A stretch of DNA of 64,000 bases from Mesorhizobium loti (GTDB lineage Bacteria > Pseudomonadota > Alphaproteobacteria > Rhizobiales > Rhizobiaceae). The notes under the pieces are model-generated. The model saw only the letters and a list, made by a program, of their open reading frames with translations, was not told where the DNA came from and did no database searches. The position numbers and the translations under genes were made by a program. Positions 28,601-36,561 of this stretch are shown one piece after another. The stretch spans positions 2,666,001 through 2,730,000 of the forward strand of contig AP017605.1 in NCBI GenBank assembly GCA_002356515.1, in the 5' to 3' direction. Numbering within the stretch: position 1 is the stretch's first letter; every line of letters begins with the position of its first letter.

Positions 28601-30938
28601 TGGAACTCGTCCCAGACGCCGTCGAGGTGGGCCCGATCGCGACCGAGTCCGTGCCTGTTGCCGACGAGTCCGCCAGCGTCGAATTGGCATGGAAATATTT
28701 GATGCCGCCGCCGACGTTGATGTTGTTGAGCGTCGTGCCGATGGCATCGACGGCCTGGTTGGTGGCGAAGAGCTGCGAGCCGTTGACCGCATCGGTCGAG
28801 GAGCCGCTGATCCGGCCCGCCGCCAGATTGGTGAGCGTGCGCTCGGCCCCGGGAGCGCCGATGCTGACCGTCGAGGTCGGATTGGTGCCCTGGAAGGCAT
28901 AGGTCGTGCCGTTGATCACGGCACTGGCCGTGCCGACCGCCGCCGTCGTCACCGAGCCGGAACCAAGCGCCACGTCGCCGGAGCTCGCGGCCGCCGTCGC
29001 GCCATCGCCCAGCGCGACATTGCCCGCAAGGCCGGCGGCACCCGCCGTGGAGCCGTTGCCCAGCGCCACGGAGCCCTGGCCGATCGCCTTGTTGTTGTTG
29101 CCGATGGCGACAGCGCCCGCCGCCATATTGGCCGCGGTGGCGCTCGCCGTGCCGTCGCTGTTGGCGATGTTGTTGGCGCCGCCGGTGAAGGCGCCGGTGC
29201 CGCTGGCATAGCTGGGGTCGCCTATGGCGACCGCGCCGTCGCCATAGGCGGTGTTGCCGGCGCCGATGGCCACGGCCTGGCCGCCATCGGTGGTCGCGCC
29301 CGTGCCGATGGCGACGGAGTCGGCGGAGAGCGCAGCGGACTGTAGACCGACCGCGATGGCGTTGGTTGCCGTCGCCTGGCTGTCGCGCCCCATTGCAAGG
29401 GCGTCGTCCGCAGATGCCGTCACGTCCGTGCCGATGCCGATGGCGTTGTCTCCACTGGCGCTCGTTGCAAAAGTGCTTGAGCCGACATAGACGGCGCCTA
29501 TCCCGGTCGCCCTCGTCCCAGCGCCGAGGGAGATGGAGTTCACGGCGCTGCTTTGGGCGCCGCGGCCGAGCGCGGTGCTGTTGAGTCCGGTGGCGCGGGC
29601 TTCACGTCCGACGGCAGTGGAATTGTCGGCGCTGGCTACGGTGCCGATGCCGAGAGCGGTGCTGTCGAGTCCGCCGGCGTTGGCGCTGACGCCAGCGGCG
29701 AGAGAATTGTCTCCTGCCGCAGTTGCTCCGGACCCGAATGAGGAGGCGTTTGTGCCGCTGGCGACGGCGACGTTACCAACCGCTGTGCTGGCGGTGCCAC
29801 TCGCCTTTGACGTAGTACCCATGGCGATGGAGTCTTGTGCGCTCGCATTGGCTTGCTTGCCGACCGCCGTGCCGTCTACACCGCTCGCAGTGGCGCCCAG
29901 TCCGAGCGCGGTTGCGCTGGCGGCGGTCGCCGCGGCATTGTTGCCGAGCGCTGTGGCGGACACCCCCGTGGCTTGGGCTCCCGAGCCCGCTGCCACCGAG
30001 CCGACTCCACTCGACACAGCCTGGTTGCCCAGCGCCAATGAGAAATCTGCCGAGGCATTGGTGCTGGAGCCTAGCGCTGTCGAGTTCAGCCCTGCCGCAT
30101 TGGCCGACTTGCCTAAGGCGACGGCACTGTCCCCGCTGGCGACGGCCGACCAGCCTCCGGCGAATGACAAGCCACCAGTGGCGGACGAACTGGTACCGAC
30201 AGCGGTGGAATTCCCTCCCGAAGCAACAGAGAAGGTGCCCAAGGCGTTGGCGCCGCCCCCGGTGGCGCTAGCCTGGACGCCGAGCGCGACCGTATTAATA
30301 TTGCTTGAGATCGTGCCTTGGCCCAGCGCCATCGCGCCGCCTGTGCCTGTGGCTTTGGCGCTCAGGCCGAGAGCCACCGAGTATTGCGCCGACGCAACGG
30401 ATGAACGCCCTATCCCGATGGCGTCGGCCTGCGATGCCGTAACATCCGTGCCAATGCCGATGGCACTCGTGGCAGTGGCACCTGTCCCAGCGACGGTCCG
30501 TGAGCCAAGATAGATGGAGTTGATCTGGGAGGCGATCGTGCCGAAGCCGATCGCGACAGCATTCTGGGCACCCGCGCTGGCATTGGTGCCTTCGGCTATT
30601 GAATCGGCTCCGTTTTGCACGGCTCCGGATCCAAACGCGATACCGCGCACTCCGTTTGCCGTGCCGCCGCCGCCGAAAACCTGTGCTGATACCGGCGTGG
30701 CGATGCCGCCCAATACGATCGCACCCAGCGCCGCTGCCAAAATCCTGCCGGTGCCGAGCATGCCGAGCCCATGCCCCTTGCGGCGCATGCCGAGCACGCG
30801 ATGCGCCATGCGCAGGACCGCCATCAGGCGCCGGCGAGCCGAGCGGGAGCCGTGATCGGCCCCAGCAATCCAATGTCCGGCGAAAAGCGCCGCGCGACGC
30901 TGAACAAGCGAGCCACTCGAAATGCGATTGTCGGTCAT
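25608..30938 (-). CDS. YadA-type trimeric autotransporter adhesin
   Basis: The 1,776-residue protein starts after a strong GGAGAGGG site. It has an extended signal region of about 85 residues (arginine-rich, then GRILAAALGAIVLGGIATPVSA), as is common in large autotransporters. A long head follows, built of 14-residue YadA-head/Hep_Hag repeats rich in SxAxGxxxxA patterns. Neck and stalk units with DAVNGSQLFATNQ recur several times, followed by a coiled-coil stalk near the end. The last 75 or so residues form the YadA anchor (LSVAAGGGFWRDSSALAFGAG), which makes a 12-strand trimeric outer-membrane barrel. It should display a trimeric adhesive fibre, perhaps for root or surface attachment. IalB, DUF4189 and anchored-protein genes follow on the same strand. 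The opposite strand carries a very long open frame that is only a compositional shadow. Confidence 0.93.
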   Translation of the reverse strand: MTDNRISSGSLVQRRAALFAGHWIAGADHGSRSARRRLMAVLRMAHRVLGMRRKGHGLGMLGTGRILAAALGAIVLGGIATPVSAQVFGGGGTANGVRGIAFGSGAVQNGADSIAEGTNASAGAQNAVAIGFGTIASQINSIYLGSRTVAGTGATATSAIGIGTDVTASQADAIGIGRSSVASAQYSVALGLSAKATGTGGAMALGQGTISSNINTVALGVQASATGGGANALGTFSVASGGNSTAVGTSSSATGGLSFAGGWSAVASGDSAVALGKSANAAGLNSTALGSSTNASADFSLALGNQAVSSGVGSVAAGSGAQATGVSATALGNNAAATAASATALGLGATASGVDGTAVGKQANASAQDSIAMGTTSKASGTASTAVGNVAVASGTNASSFGSGATAAGDNSLAAGVSANAGGLDSTALGIGTVASADNSTAVGREARATGLNSTALGRGAQSSAVNSISLGAGTRATGIGAVYVGSSTFATSASGDNAIGIGTDVTASADDALAMGRDSQATATNAIAVGLQSAALSADSVAIGTGATTDGGQAVAIGAGNTAYGDGAVAIGDPSYASGTGAFTGGANNIANSDGTASATAANMAAGAVAIGNNNKAIGQGSVALGNGSTAGAAGLAGNVALGDGATAAASSGDVALGSGSVTTAAVGTASAVINGTTYAFQGTNPTSTVSIGAPGAERTLTNLAAGRISGSSTDAVNGSQLFATNQAVDAIGTTLNNINVGGGIKYFHANSTLADSSATGTDSVAIGPTSTASGTSSIAAGTNASASDVNASAIGTGAVASALDATALGYISKASGQYSTAIGANANATATSSTAIGQNAFATGFQATALGVGANAGAANALALGAGASAGNAGDVALGMSSVTAVAVGTPSTVINGTTYAFQGTNPTSTVSIGAPGAERTLTNLAAGRISGSSTDAVNGSQLFATNQAVDAIGTTLNNINVGGGIKYFHANSTLPDSQALGTNSVAVGPNAVANNAGDVAIGLNSASGATTAVGGATIGGVNYTFAGTTPAGAFSVGSAGAERQIQNVAAGQLNGGSTDAVNGSQLFATNQQVTQNTTDIANIGSGVTNLGNTINNIAGDTSTAYTDANGIGIRYARTNETGLAQTDSFAQGVGSTAVGYQATATGVSGLALGRDSNVSIDGGVALGSGSVSDRALAPATGQIAAGPSNFIQYNTTDKTLLGAVSVGTSTSYRQITNVADGTQAQDAVTVRQLQGAIASVSVTSTKYFHANSAAGDSLAVGAESVAVGPTTVVNGDNGVGIGNGAIVDQTAPGGTAIGQNAHVMLADGLALGTNSLASGIQSVALGAGAQSTFINSVALGAQSVTTVGAQTGYTAFALTAPQTSVGEVSIGAAGAERKLTNVAAGSANTDAVNVSQLKGVSQNVANLFGGSTTVNPDGSITGPTYTIQGNNYSTVYDGFTAVNNALTNISNGGGIKYFHANSTLADSTASGTDSVAIGPASVASGTNSLAAGNGSTATGQGAVALGHGAKANNANDVALGSGSVTQTAVGTSSTVINGKTYSFAGTAPIGTVSVGSAGAERTITNVAAGQINANSTDAINGSQLYATNTAVEDLKSGLGSLTQNAVTYDTNPDGSKKNSITLQGGDVNAPVVISNVGPGVAGTDAVNVNQLNQGLATSINTSNTYTDKVAATTLQQANNYTDQKLSQLNTDIDGIRDEARQAAAIGLAAASLRYDDRPGKLSVAAGGGFWRDSSALAFGAGYTSEDGRIRGNVSGTAAGGHVGVGAGLSFTLN
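28015..28958 (-). repeat. Internal duplication in the adhesin gene (two ~278-base copies)
   Basis: Bases 28015-28292 and 28681-28958 encode almost the same neck/stalk unit (VINGTTYAFQGTNPTSTV through DAVNGSQLFATNQAVDAIG), offset by 666 bases, with only scattered differences. Such blocks allow length change by recombination. Confidence 0.8.
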
Positions 30939-31138
30939 GGTCCCTCTCCGTTCGCCAGCCGTCAGGAAATGTCTGACAATTCCAGCACGTCGCAGAAAGA
31001 CACGATTCTGGTTTGCCGTATTTCAGGAAATTGCTGTTTTTTGAGAAAAATCAGCGCAACTTCGCAGGAGTTAACGGATAGTTACTTTAGTTGTCGCTTT
31101 GATAAGGTAAAGTGAAACAATGTTGAGGCACGCATACA

Positions 31139-31558
31139 TCACTTACGCTTTGAGTTAAGCTTGCCAAAGCGCGCCTGCAATGGCGTTACATGCCGATATT
31201 TCTTCATCACGGTAGTAAAATGGCTCTGGCTCGAGAACCCGCTTAAATGAGCGATGTCCGCGATCGTCATGTGGCTTTCGGCAAGCAGTCTCTCGGCGAA
31301 GTCCAGCCGCAGGTCGAGGACATATTGATGCGGTGGCACCCCGAACGTGCGGGAGAAGGCCCGCACGAAGTGATAGGACGAAAGCCCGCAAACCGCCGCC
31401 ATCTCGGCAAGCGCCAGCTTGCGCGTAAAATTTTGATCGAGGAATTCCTGCACCTTGCGTGCGCTGTGGGCGGAAAGCCCGCCTTTCACGTTCAGCGCCG
31501 GCTGTCGCGCGGGACTGGGTCCGGACGCCGATTCCGGAGGGCCATCATCAGACCGCAT
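31139..31558 (-). CDS. Short AraC-family transcriptional regulator
   Basis: The protein is essentially one AraC/XylS DNA-binding domain. It has two helix-turn-helix motifs (LALAEMAAVCGLSSYHFVRA and MTIADIAHLSGFSSQSHF) and the conserved GVPPHQYVLDLRLDFAERLL linker. The start at 31558 was chosen for AAGGGA seven bases upstream, giving 139 residues; a longer frame starts at 31657. No ligand-binding domain is present. It lies 200 bases upstream of the adhesin gene on the same strand and is a likely regulator of it. It is clearly similar to the C-terminal half of the next AraC gene. Confidence 0.85.
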   Translation of the reverse strand: MRSDDGPPESASGPSPARQPALNVKGGLSAHSARKVQEFLDQNFTRKLALAEMAAVCGLSSYHFVRAFSRTFGVPPHQYVLDLRLDFAERLLAESHMTIADIAHLSGFSSQSHFTTVMKKYRHVTPLQARFGKLNSKRK

Positions 31559-31851
31559 CTTTCGGTCCCTTGATACTTCGCAGATTGAATTCAACCCGAG
31601 ACCACCCTCCCCGTTCCCCCCAAAAACAATTCGTGATTGATCGAGCTGTGGCTGCATTGTCGCTCCGGCTCATTCGATCAGTCCGGCCAGATGGCGAATA
31701 AGGCACAGGCTCCATGCCATTTCGAATGACTCCCGTAATGCCTGGGGCACAGCGGTAACGGACGTATTTTGGAAAACTCCGGAAGCTTTGTAAGAAATTC
31801 CGGTCTTGGATCATCGGACAGCAGGTGTTGCGACTTTGCCATACCGAGCTT

Positions 31852-32769
31852 TCAGTGTCTGTCCGGCGCATATCCGGTCATGGTCGGTGTTCTGCCTCTG
31901 TATTTCTTCATGGTTGCGGCCAGATGACTCTGATCCGAAAACCCGGCAACGTAGGCGACTTCGGCGATTGCGAGCTCGCCACCGGCCAGCAGCTTTTCCG
32001 CGAGGTCCAGGCGCAAATTGATCAGGTAGCGATGCGGCGGCATGCCGAACGTCCTGGCGAACCTTGCGATGAAATGATTGGGCGAAACCCCCGCGACCGA
32101 GGCGAGCTCGGCGACCATGACTTTTCGCGCGAAATTCTCGTCGAGATATTCGCGCACGCGCCGGGCGCCGACGGCGGACAGACCGCCTTTGGGCGACACC
32201 GCCGGCCGGCTGCGGCTCGTGTAGGTGCGCAGCAGATGAACGCCGAACACAGTGAGCAGCGAATCCAGATAGAGCTCGTTCGGTGGCAGCGTCCCGGTCA
32301 ACTCGGCGGTGATCATCTGGGCTATGTTGAGCGCGCTAAGGTCGACCGTGCCGAACGCAGGCGGCGCAAGCTCCACGTCGGCGAGATCGTGCTCGTGCGC
32401 GGCCAACTCCGACAGCGCTTCGGGAGATATGGAAATGACGGCGTTTTCCCTGGTCTGCGGCCAGGCGAGGCTGCTGTCGACACCAGCGGGATTGATGACG
32501 AGGCATCCAACCGGTGCATCGTATTCCGTGATCTTGTCGCTGCCGAGTGAGGCTCTCAACTTGCGTGTCGGCCTCAGCACAATTCCCGCGGAATGTTCCT
32601 TGGCCAGGAACGTCTGCGATCCAGGACCGCGGACGGAATGGATGACGCTGCCGCGCGCGGTGGCTCTTCTGGGACCAGCACTTTCCGGAATGATGTCTAA
32701 TACGTATCGGGCTATCCGATCGACGCCTCGGGAAACGCCGCTCTCCCGAGCCTCGTCCGCATTTTTCAT
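31852..32769 (-). CDS. AraC-family transcriptional regulator with N-terminal sensor-like domain
   Basis: The 305-residue protein has an N-terminal domain (about 1-185) of no recognised ligand class and a C-terminal AraC domain. Its two helix-turn-helix segments are VMVAELASVAGVSPNHFIAR and LAIAEVAYVAGFSDQSHL. The domain begins with KGGLSA, as does that of the short AraC protein downstream, and the two share most of their recognition-helix residues, so they probably arose by duplication. The ATG at 32769 has GAGG seven bases upstream. It may control itself, its paralogue or the adhesin locus. Confidence 0.88.
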   Translation of the reverse strand: MKNADEARESGVSRGVDRIARYVLDIIPESAGPRRATARGSVIHSVRGPGSQTFLAKEHSAGIVLRPTRKLRASLGSDKITEYDAPVGCLVINPAGVDSSLAWPQTRENAVISISPEALSELAAHEHDLADVELAPPAFGTVDLSALNIAQMITAELTGTLPPNELYLDSLLTVFGVHLLRTYTSRSRPAVSPKGGLSAVGARRVREYLDENFARKVMVAELASVAGVSPNHFIARFARTFGMPPHRYLINLRLDLAEKLLAGGELAIAEVAYVAGFSDQSHLAATMKKYRGRTPTMTGYAPDRH

Positions 32770-33082
32770 TGCATCGCCTCAGCCGTCTTGCAGCCGCTTG
32801 AATCCCCCTTTGCCTTGCCCGAAAACAGCGTAACGCACACACCTCGGCTAGGGAAGAACTCCCCCGCGCAAAGAAAAATTTTTATTCGCGAAAAGACAGA
32901 AAAAATGGCCGATCGAGGAAGTTGGCGAGCATTCTATTTCATAGGGTTGGCAGGTCTTCGCCATCCCTGAGTTTCGCTCATCAGCCGTGGCGCGGCTTTC
33001 TCGAATCCATTGCTGCGTTCTTTGGCCCGAAAACGATGGCCAGGCAAGACGGGGCGCCGAGCCGACAGCTTACGGCCGGCTG
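32770..33082. other. Intergenic region, no gene seen
   Basis: These 313 bases lie between the AraC gene and a small hypothetical gene, both on the minus strand. Bases 32860-32910 are A+T-rich, which suits a promoter for the AraC gene, but no clear -35/-10 pair or dyad was found. Open frames here have composition typical of noncoding sequence. Confidence 0.4.
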
Positions 33083-33274
33083 CTACAGACCACGACGTTT
33101 CTCGTACAGATCCCAGGTGAGTTCCACAAAAGCCAGGAGGACATCGTCCTGATTCCAACCGGCCGCTACCGCCGCCTGGACGATCTCATCGACAAGAGGC
33201 AGCAATTGGCCCTGGCATGCGGCCGACATGTCGCCGTCACCCACGGGAGGTCCCTCGAAGTTGAATCCCGTCAT
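33083..33274 (-). CDS. Small acidic protein of unknown function
   Basis: The 63-residue product begins MTGFNFEGPPVGDGDMSAAC. It is acidic, without signal peptide or membrane segment, and ends with a probable helix, DVLLAFVELTWDLYEKRR. The ATG at 33274 has GGGGAG six to seven bases upstream, which strongly supports it as a real start. The family was not recognised; the regular helix pattern and good start context argue for a gene rather than a chance frame. It stands alone, minus strand, upstream of a divergent PLD gene. Confidence 0.55.
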   Translation of the reverse strand: MTGFNFEGPPVGDGDMSAACQGQLLPLVDEIVQAAVAAGWNQDDVLLAFVELTWDLYEKRRGL

Positions 33275-33592
33275 TCGGCGCTCCCCCTCGCCTCTGATCA
33301 AAGTGTTATAGTGCTAATTTCGTTCCCTCTGATATACAATAGATGTGGTACAAAAGTACAGGACGCCTTGGATCACCAAAGCAGCACAGGACGATGCCGG
33401 ACCACGCCGTCTCTATGCTTTCCCTCGGGTCAAGTTGGCTTTCCCAGGCGGGATTTCCGGGGGAACTTGATCGACCCAAGCCCTGCATGGGAATTGATTT
33501 TCTCAATGACCGGGTCGCGACCGCCATCCGCCGAATGCGAAGCCTGACTGGCTGCATTGCCTTCTGCAATCGCTCGCTCGATAGTCCCGGCA

Positions 33593-35056
33593 ATGTTCGA
33601 GACCATTGCGACTCACTGGACCCAAATCCTGGCGATCATCTCGGTGGTGATGGCGACCGTCGGCATCGCCCACGCTGTCATGACCAAGGAGGATGTGCGG
33701 GCAGCCACCGGCTGGGTCGGCGTGATGGTGCTGTCACCGATCCTCGGCGTGCTGATCTATGCCGTGGCCGGCATCAACCGCATCCGTCGCGCCACGATCA
33801 CCGCGCAGCGCCCGCTTGCCGGAGACCCAGTATCCGCCAAGGATGAGCGTGACATCGCCGCCGAGGAGGCGCTGATCGTCGAGCGCTACGGCCAGCGCTT
33901 CACTGGCCTGCGCACGCTAGGCGACAGGGTGGCACGGCGCGCGCTCAATCCGGGCAATACCATCGACGTGCTGGAGACCGGCGACGAGACCTATGCCGCC
34001 ATGTGCGCGGCGATCGACGGCGCCGAGCGCAGCGTCCTGCTCGAGACCTATATTTTCGACAATGATGCCGTCGGCCTGCTTTTCGTCGAAGCGTTGGCTG
34101 GTGCCGTCCAGCGCGGCGTCACCGTTCGCGTGCTGATCGACGCCGTCGGCGCCCGGTACTCCGTTCCCAGCATCCTGGGCCATCTGCGCCGCGCCAACAT
34201 CCCCGCCGATGTCTTCAACGGCAACATCGTCATGGGCCTGCGCCTGCCCTACGCCAACCTCAGGACCCACCGGAAGATCCTTGTGGTCGACGGCACGGTT
34301 GCCTTCACCGGCGGCATGAACATCCGCAAGGGGTTTTCCGCCGAGTTCGCAGGCTCCAGCAGCGCCAGGGACACGCATTTCAAGGTCTCCGGACCAATCG
34401 TCGCCGACCTGTTCTCTGTTGCCGCCGAAGACTGGCGTTTCGCCGCCAATGAAGCGCTGAAGGGCGATGCCTGGCGTATTGCCCCGCTGTCGCCGGCACC
34501 CGACCAGCCGATGCTGGTGCGGGCGGTCGCGTCCGGGCCGGATGCCAGCAACGAAACCAACCACAGACTGCTGATCGGCGCCTTCTCGGTCGCGCGCAAG
34601 TCGATCCGCCTGATGTCGCCCTATTTCCTGCCGGATCGGGAACTGATCAGCGCCTTGATCACCGCTGCCCGACGCGGCGTCGAGATCGATGTCGTGGTGC
34701 CCGCGGTCAACAATCTCTTCCTTGTCGACCGCGCCATGACCGCGCAATTCGATCAGATCCTGAAGAATTATTGCCGCATTTGGCGAACGGAAGGCCCGTT
34801 CGACCATTCCAAGCTGCTTTCGATCGACGGCGTCTGGGCCTATGTCGGCTCGTCCAACCTCGACGCCCGGTCGCTGCGGTTGAATTTCGAGATCGATCTG
34901 GAAGTCCTCGACGCGGGCTTTGCCCGCGAGATCGAAGCCCGGATTGGCTCGGCGATCGAAACGGCCATTCCTGTCACGCTGGACTCCTTGCGGGCCCGGC
35001 CCTTCATCATCCGGCTGTTCGACCGTATCCTGTGGCTGGGTTCGCCCTATCTCTAG
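33593..35056 (+). CDS. Cardiolipin synthase-like phospholipase D protein
   Basis: The start at MFETIATHW gives two N-terminal membrane segments (residues about 10-60, the PLDc_N type) and two PLD catalytic repeats. The HKD motifs are HRKILVVDG near residue 210 and HSKLLSIDG near 395, both complete. The length of about 487 residues matches bacterial cardiolipin synthases, which join two phosphatidylglycerol molecules or transfer a phosphatidyl group at the inner membrane. The following gene encodes an endonuclease/exonuclease/phosphatase-family protein on the same strand. From memory, such pairs are frequent in rhizobia. The ribosome binding site is weak. Confidence 0.88.
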   Translation: MFETIATHWTQILAIISVVMATVGIAHAVMTKEDVRAATGWVGVMVLSPILGVLIYAVAGINRIRRATITAQRPLAGDPVSAKDERDIAAEEALIVERYGQRFTGLRTLGDRVARRALNPGNTIDVLETGDETYAAMCAAIDGAERSVLLETYIFDNDAVGLLFVEALAGAVQRGVTVRVLIDAVGARYSVPSILGHLRRANIPADVFNGNIVMGLRLPYANLRTHRKILVVDGTVAFTGGMNIRKGFSAEFAGSSSARDTHFKVSGPIVADLFSVAAEDWRFAANEALKGDAWRIAPLSPAPDQPMLVRAVASGPDASNETNHRLLIGAFSVARKSIRLMSPYFLPDRELISALITAARRGVEIDVVVPAVNNLFLVDRAMTAQFDQILKNYCRIWRTEGPFDHSKLLSIDGVWAYVGSSNLDARSLRLNFEIDLEVLDAGFAREIEARIGSAIETAIPVTLDSLRARPFIIRLFDRILWLGSPYL

Positions 35057-35185
35057 AAAGACCCTTCATCTTTAACAAAACGACGTGTTTGACGGATAGT
35101 TTGGTGTCGGCCATGGAACATACGCGCAGAGACTCTATTTGAGGTGCATGGTGGAAGCAGCACGCATGGCAGGCACACGGTGCGG

Positions 35186-35980
35186 ATGAACGGACGCAGC
35201 CTCCCGGCAACCATGCTTTTGTCCATCCGCGACAGGCGGATGCGCAAGGCAAACGCGGCTGCGCACAAGGCGACCGCCACCACAGGCACGCTGGTCGCTT
35301 CCTACAACGTCCACAAATGCATCGGCGTCGACCGCAAGTTCGATCCCGACCGCACCAGCCGCGTCATCCGCGAAATCGATCCGGACGTCATCGCCCTGCA
35401 GGAAGCGGACAACCGCTTCGGCGACCGTGACGGCCTCCTCGACCTGCCCCGCCTCGAGCGGGAAACCGGCCTGGTGCCGGTGCCGATTTCAGCCACCGGC
35501 AAGGGCCATGGCTGGCACGGCAATGTCCTCCTGTTCAAGAAGGGCGTCGTCCGCGACGTGCATCAGATCAGGCTTCCGGGCCTTGAACCGCGCGGTGCGG
35601 TGGTGGCGGAGATCGACCTCGACGGAAACCGGACCTTGCGCATCATCGCCGCCCATCTCGGTCTGCTGCGCCATTCGCGCTCGCAACAGGCCCGCGTCGT
35701 GCTGGACATTATGAGCAGCGCCGACGAGAAGCCGACGCTCCTGCTTGGCGACCTCAACGAATGGCGGCTCGGCAACCGCTCGGCGCTCAACACGTTGCAT
35801 GCGACTTTCGGGCCGCAGCCGCCGGCAGTCCCCACCTTCCCCTCGAACCTGCCGCTTTTGGCGCTCGACCGGATCATGACCAACCGGCACGGCATGATCG
35901 CAGCAGTGGAAGCGCATGATACGCCGCTTTCGCGCGTCGCCTCGGACCACCTGCCGTTGACAGCCTTCGTTCGCCTGTAG
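35186..35980 (+). CDS. Endonuclease/exonuclease/phosphatase family protein
   Basis: The 264-residue protein carries the EEP fold motifs in order: ASYNVHKC near the N-terminus, DVIALQEAD with the metal-binding Glu, AAHLGL with the His region, LLLGDLNEW with the Asp-Asn pair, and SDHLPL with the catalytic His. Members include DNases, sphingomyelinases and lipid or inositol phosphatases. It sits 129 bases after the PLD-type gene, so a phospholipid-related role is plausible (inference). There is no signal peptide. The ATG at 35186 was chosen; a GTG at 35144 lies in the same frame but lacks a spaced ribosome binding site. Confidence 0.85.
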   Translation: MNGRSLPATMLLSIRDRRMRKANAAAHKATATTGTLVASYNVHKCIGVDRKFDPDRTSRVIREIDPDVIALQEADNRFGDRDGLLDLPRLERETGLVPVPISATGKGHGWHGNVLLFKKGVVRDVHQIRLPGLEPRGAVVAEIDLDGNRTLRIIAAHLGLLRHSRSQQARVVLDIMSSADEKPTLLLGDLNEWRLGNRSALNTLHATFGPQPPAVPTFPSNLPLLALDRIMTNRHGMIAAVEAHDTPLSRVASDHLPLTAFVRL

Positions 35981-36079
35981 ACCCGGCTTGCCGCAGATGG
36001 CTTCGACAGGCTCGGGATTCATTTTGGAACGCTAATTCTTTCTGCGAGTTGATACGCATTGAACCGCAGGAGACGAAAC

Positions 36080-36409
36080 ATGAAGAAGTTATTTCTGGCT
36101 TCCATGGTGGCATTGGCCGCCACAGCCGCAGTCATTGCGCCGACGCAAGCCGCAAGCGTAATTATCCAGTCGGACGACGGCAACCGGTACTCACCGGATG
36201 ACGAATCCGACAACGGCCAGATTATCGTTCGCCGCCATCACCGGCAGAATTACGATAACCAGTATGGCGACGACCAGAATGTGCAATATGATGACAACAA
36301 CGATGGCCAGTATCGCCGCTACCACCGGCATCACCGTTGTCATATCGAGATCATCAAGCACTGGCGCCACCATCACAGGGTGATCGAGCAGGTTCGCGTC
36401 TGCGGTTAG
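36080..36409 (+). CDS. Small secreted protein rich in His, Arg, Asn and Asp
   Basis: The ATG at 36080 has AGGAG seven bases upstream. A signal peptide (MKKLFLASMVALAATAAVIA, cleavage near TQA|A) leads into a hydrophilic 85-residue mature part. This part is dominated by Asp/Asn/Gln/Tyr stretches and ends in a His/Arg-rich segment (RRYHRHHRCHIEIIKHWRHH) with two Cys. No family was recognised. A metal-binding periplasmic peptide is possible from composition alone. It stands between the EEP gene and the nitrate regulators without clear operon links. Confidence 0.65.
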   Translation: MKKLFLASMVALAATAAVIAPTQAASVIIQSDDGNRYSPDDESDNGQIIVRRHHRQNYDNQYGDDQNVQYDDNNDGQYRRYHRHHRCHIEIIKHWRHHHRVIEQVRVCG

Positions 36410-36482
36410 CCCGCACTGCCTTTTCAGCAAGACGACGTGATCTGCTTCCGAGCAAGAAGCAATCCACAGCGGTAAAGCAATG

Positions 36483-36527
36483 ATGCGGCATAGCCACGCC
36501 CTTCAAGAGGACGTGGCTATGCCGCAT
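36483..36527. terminator. Perfect 16-base-pair stem-loop upstream of nasT
   Basis: ATGCGGCATAGCCACG (36483-36498) is complementary to 36512-36527 around a 13-base loop. It lies 35 bases before the nasT start. No T-run follows in either direction, so it could be a bidirectional terminator for the preceding gene, a leader hairpin of nasT, or an operator. Confidence 0.5.
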
Positions 36528-36561
36528 TGCACAATTTCGCGGCCTTGCCCACAATGCAGGC

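Noticed and set aside
25512..29345. 1,277-residue open frame on the plus strand
   Set aside because: It lies antisense to the repeat region of the trimeric adhesin. Its Gly/Ala/Arg/Asp-rich, motif-free translation is the expected mirror of high-GC repeat codons, and the minus strand has clear YadA domains.
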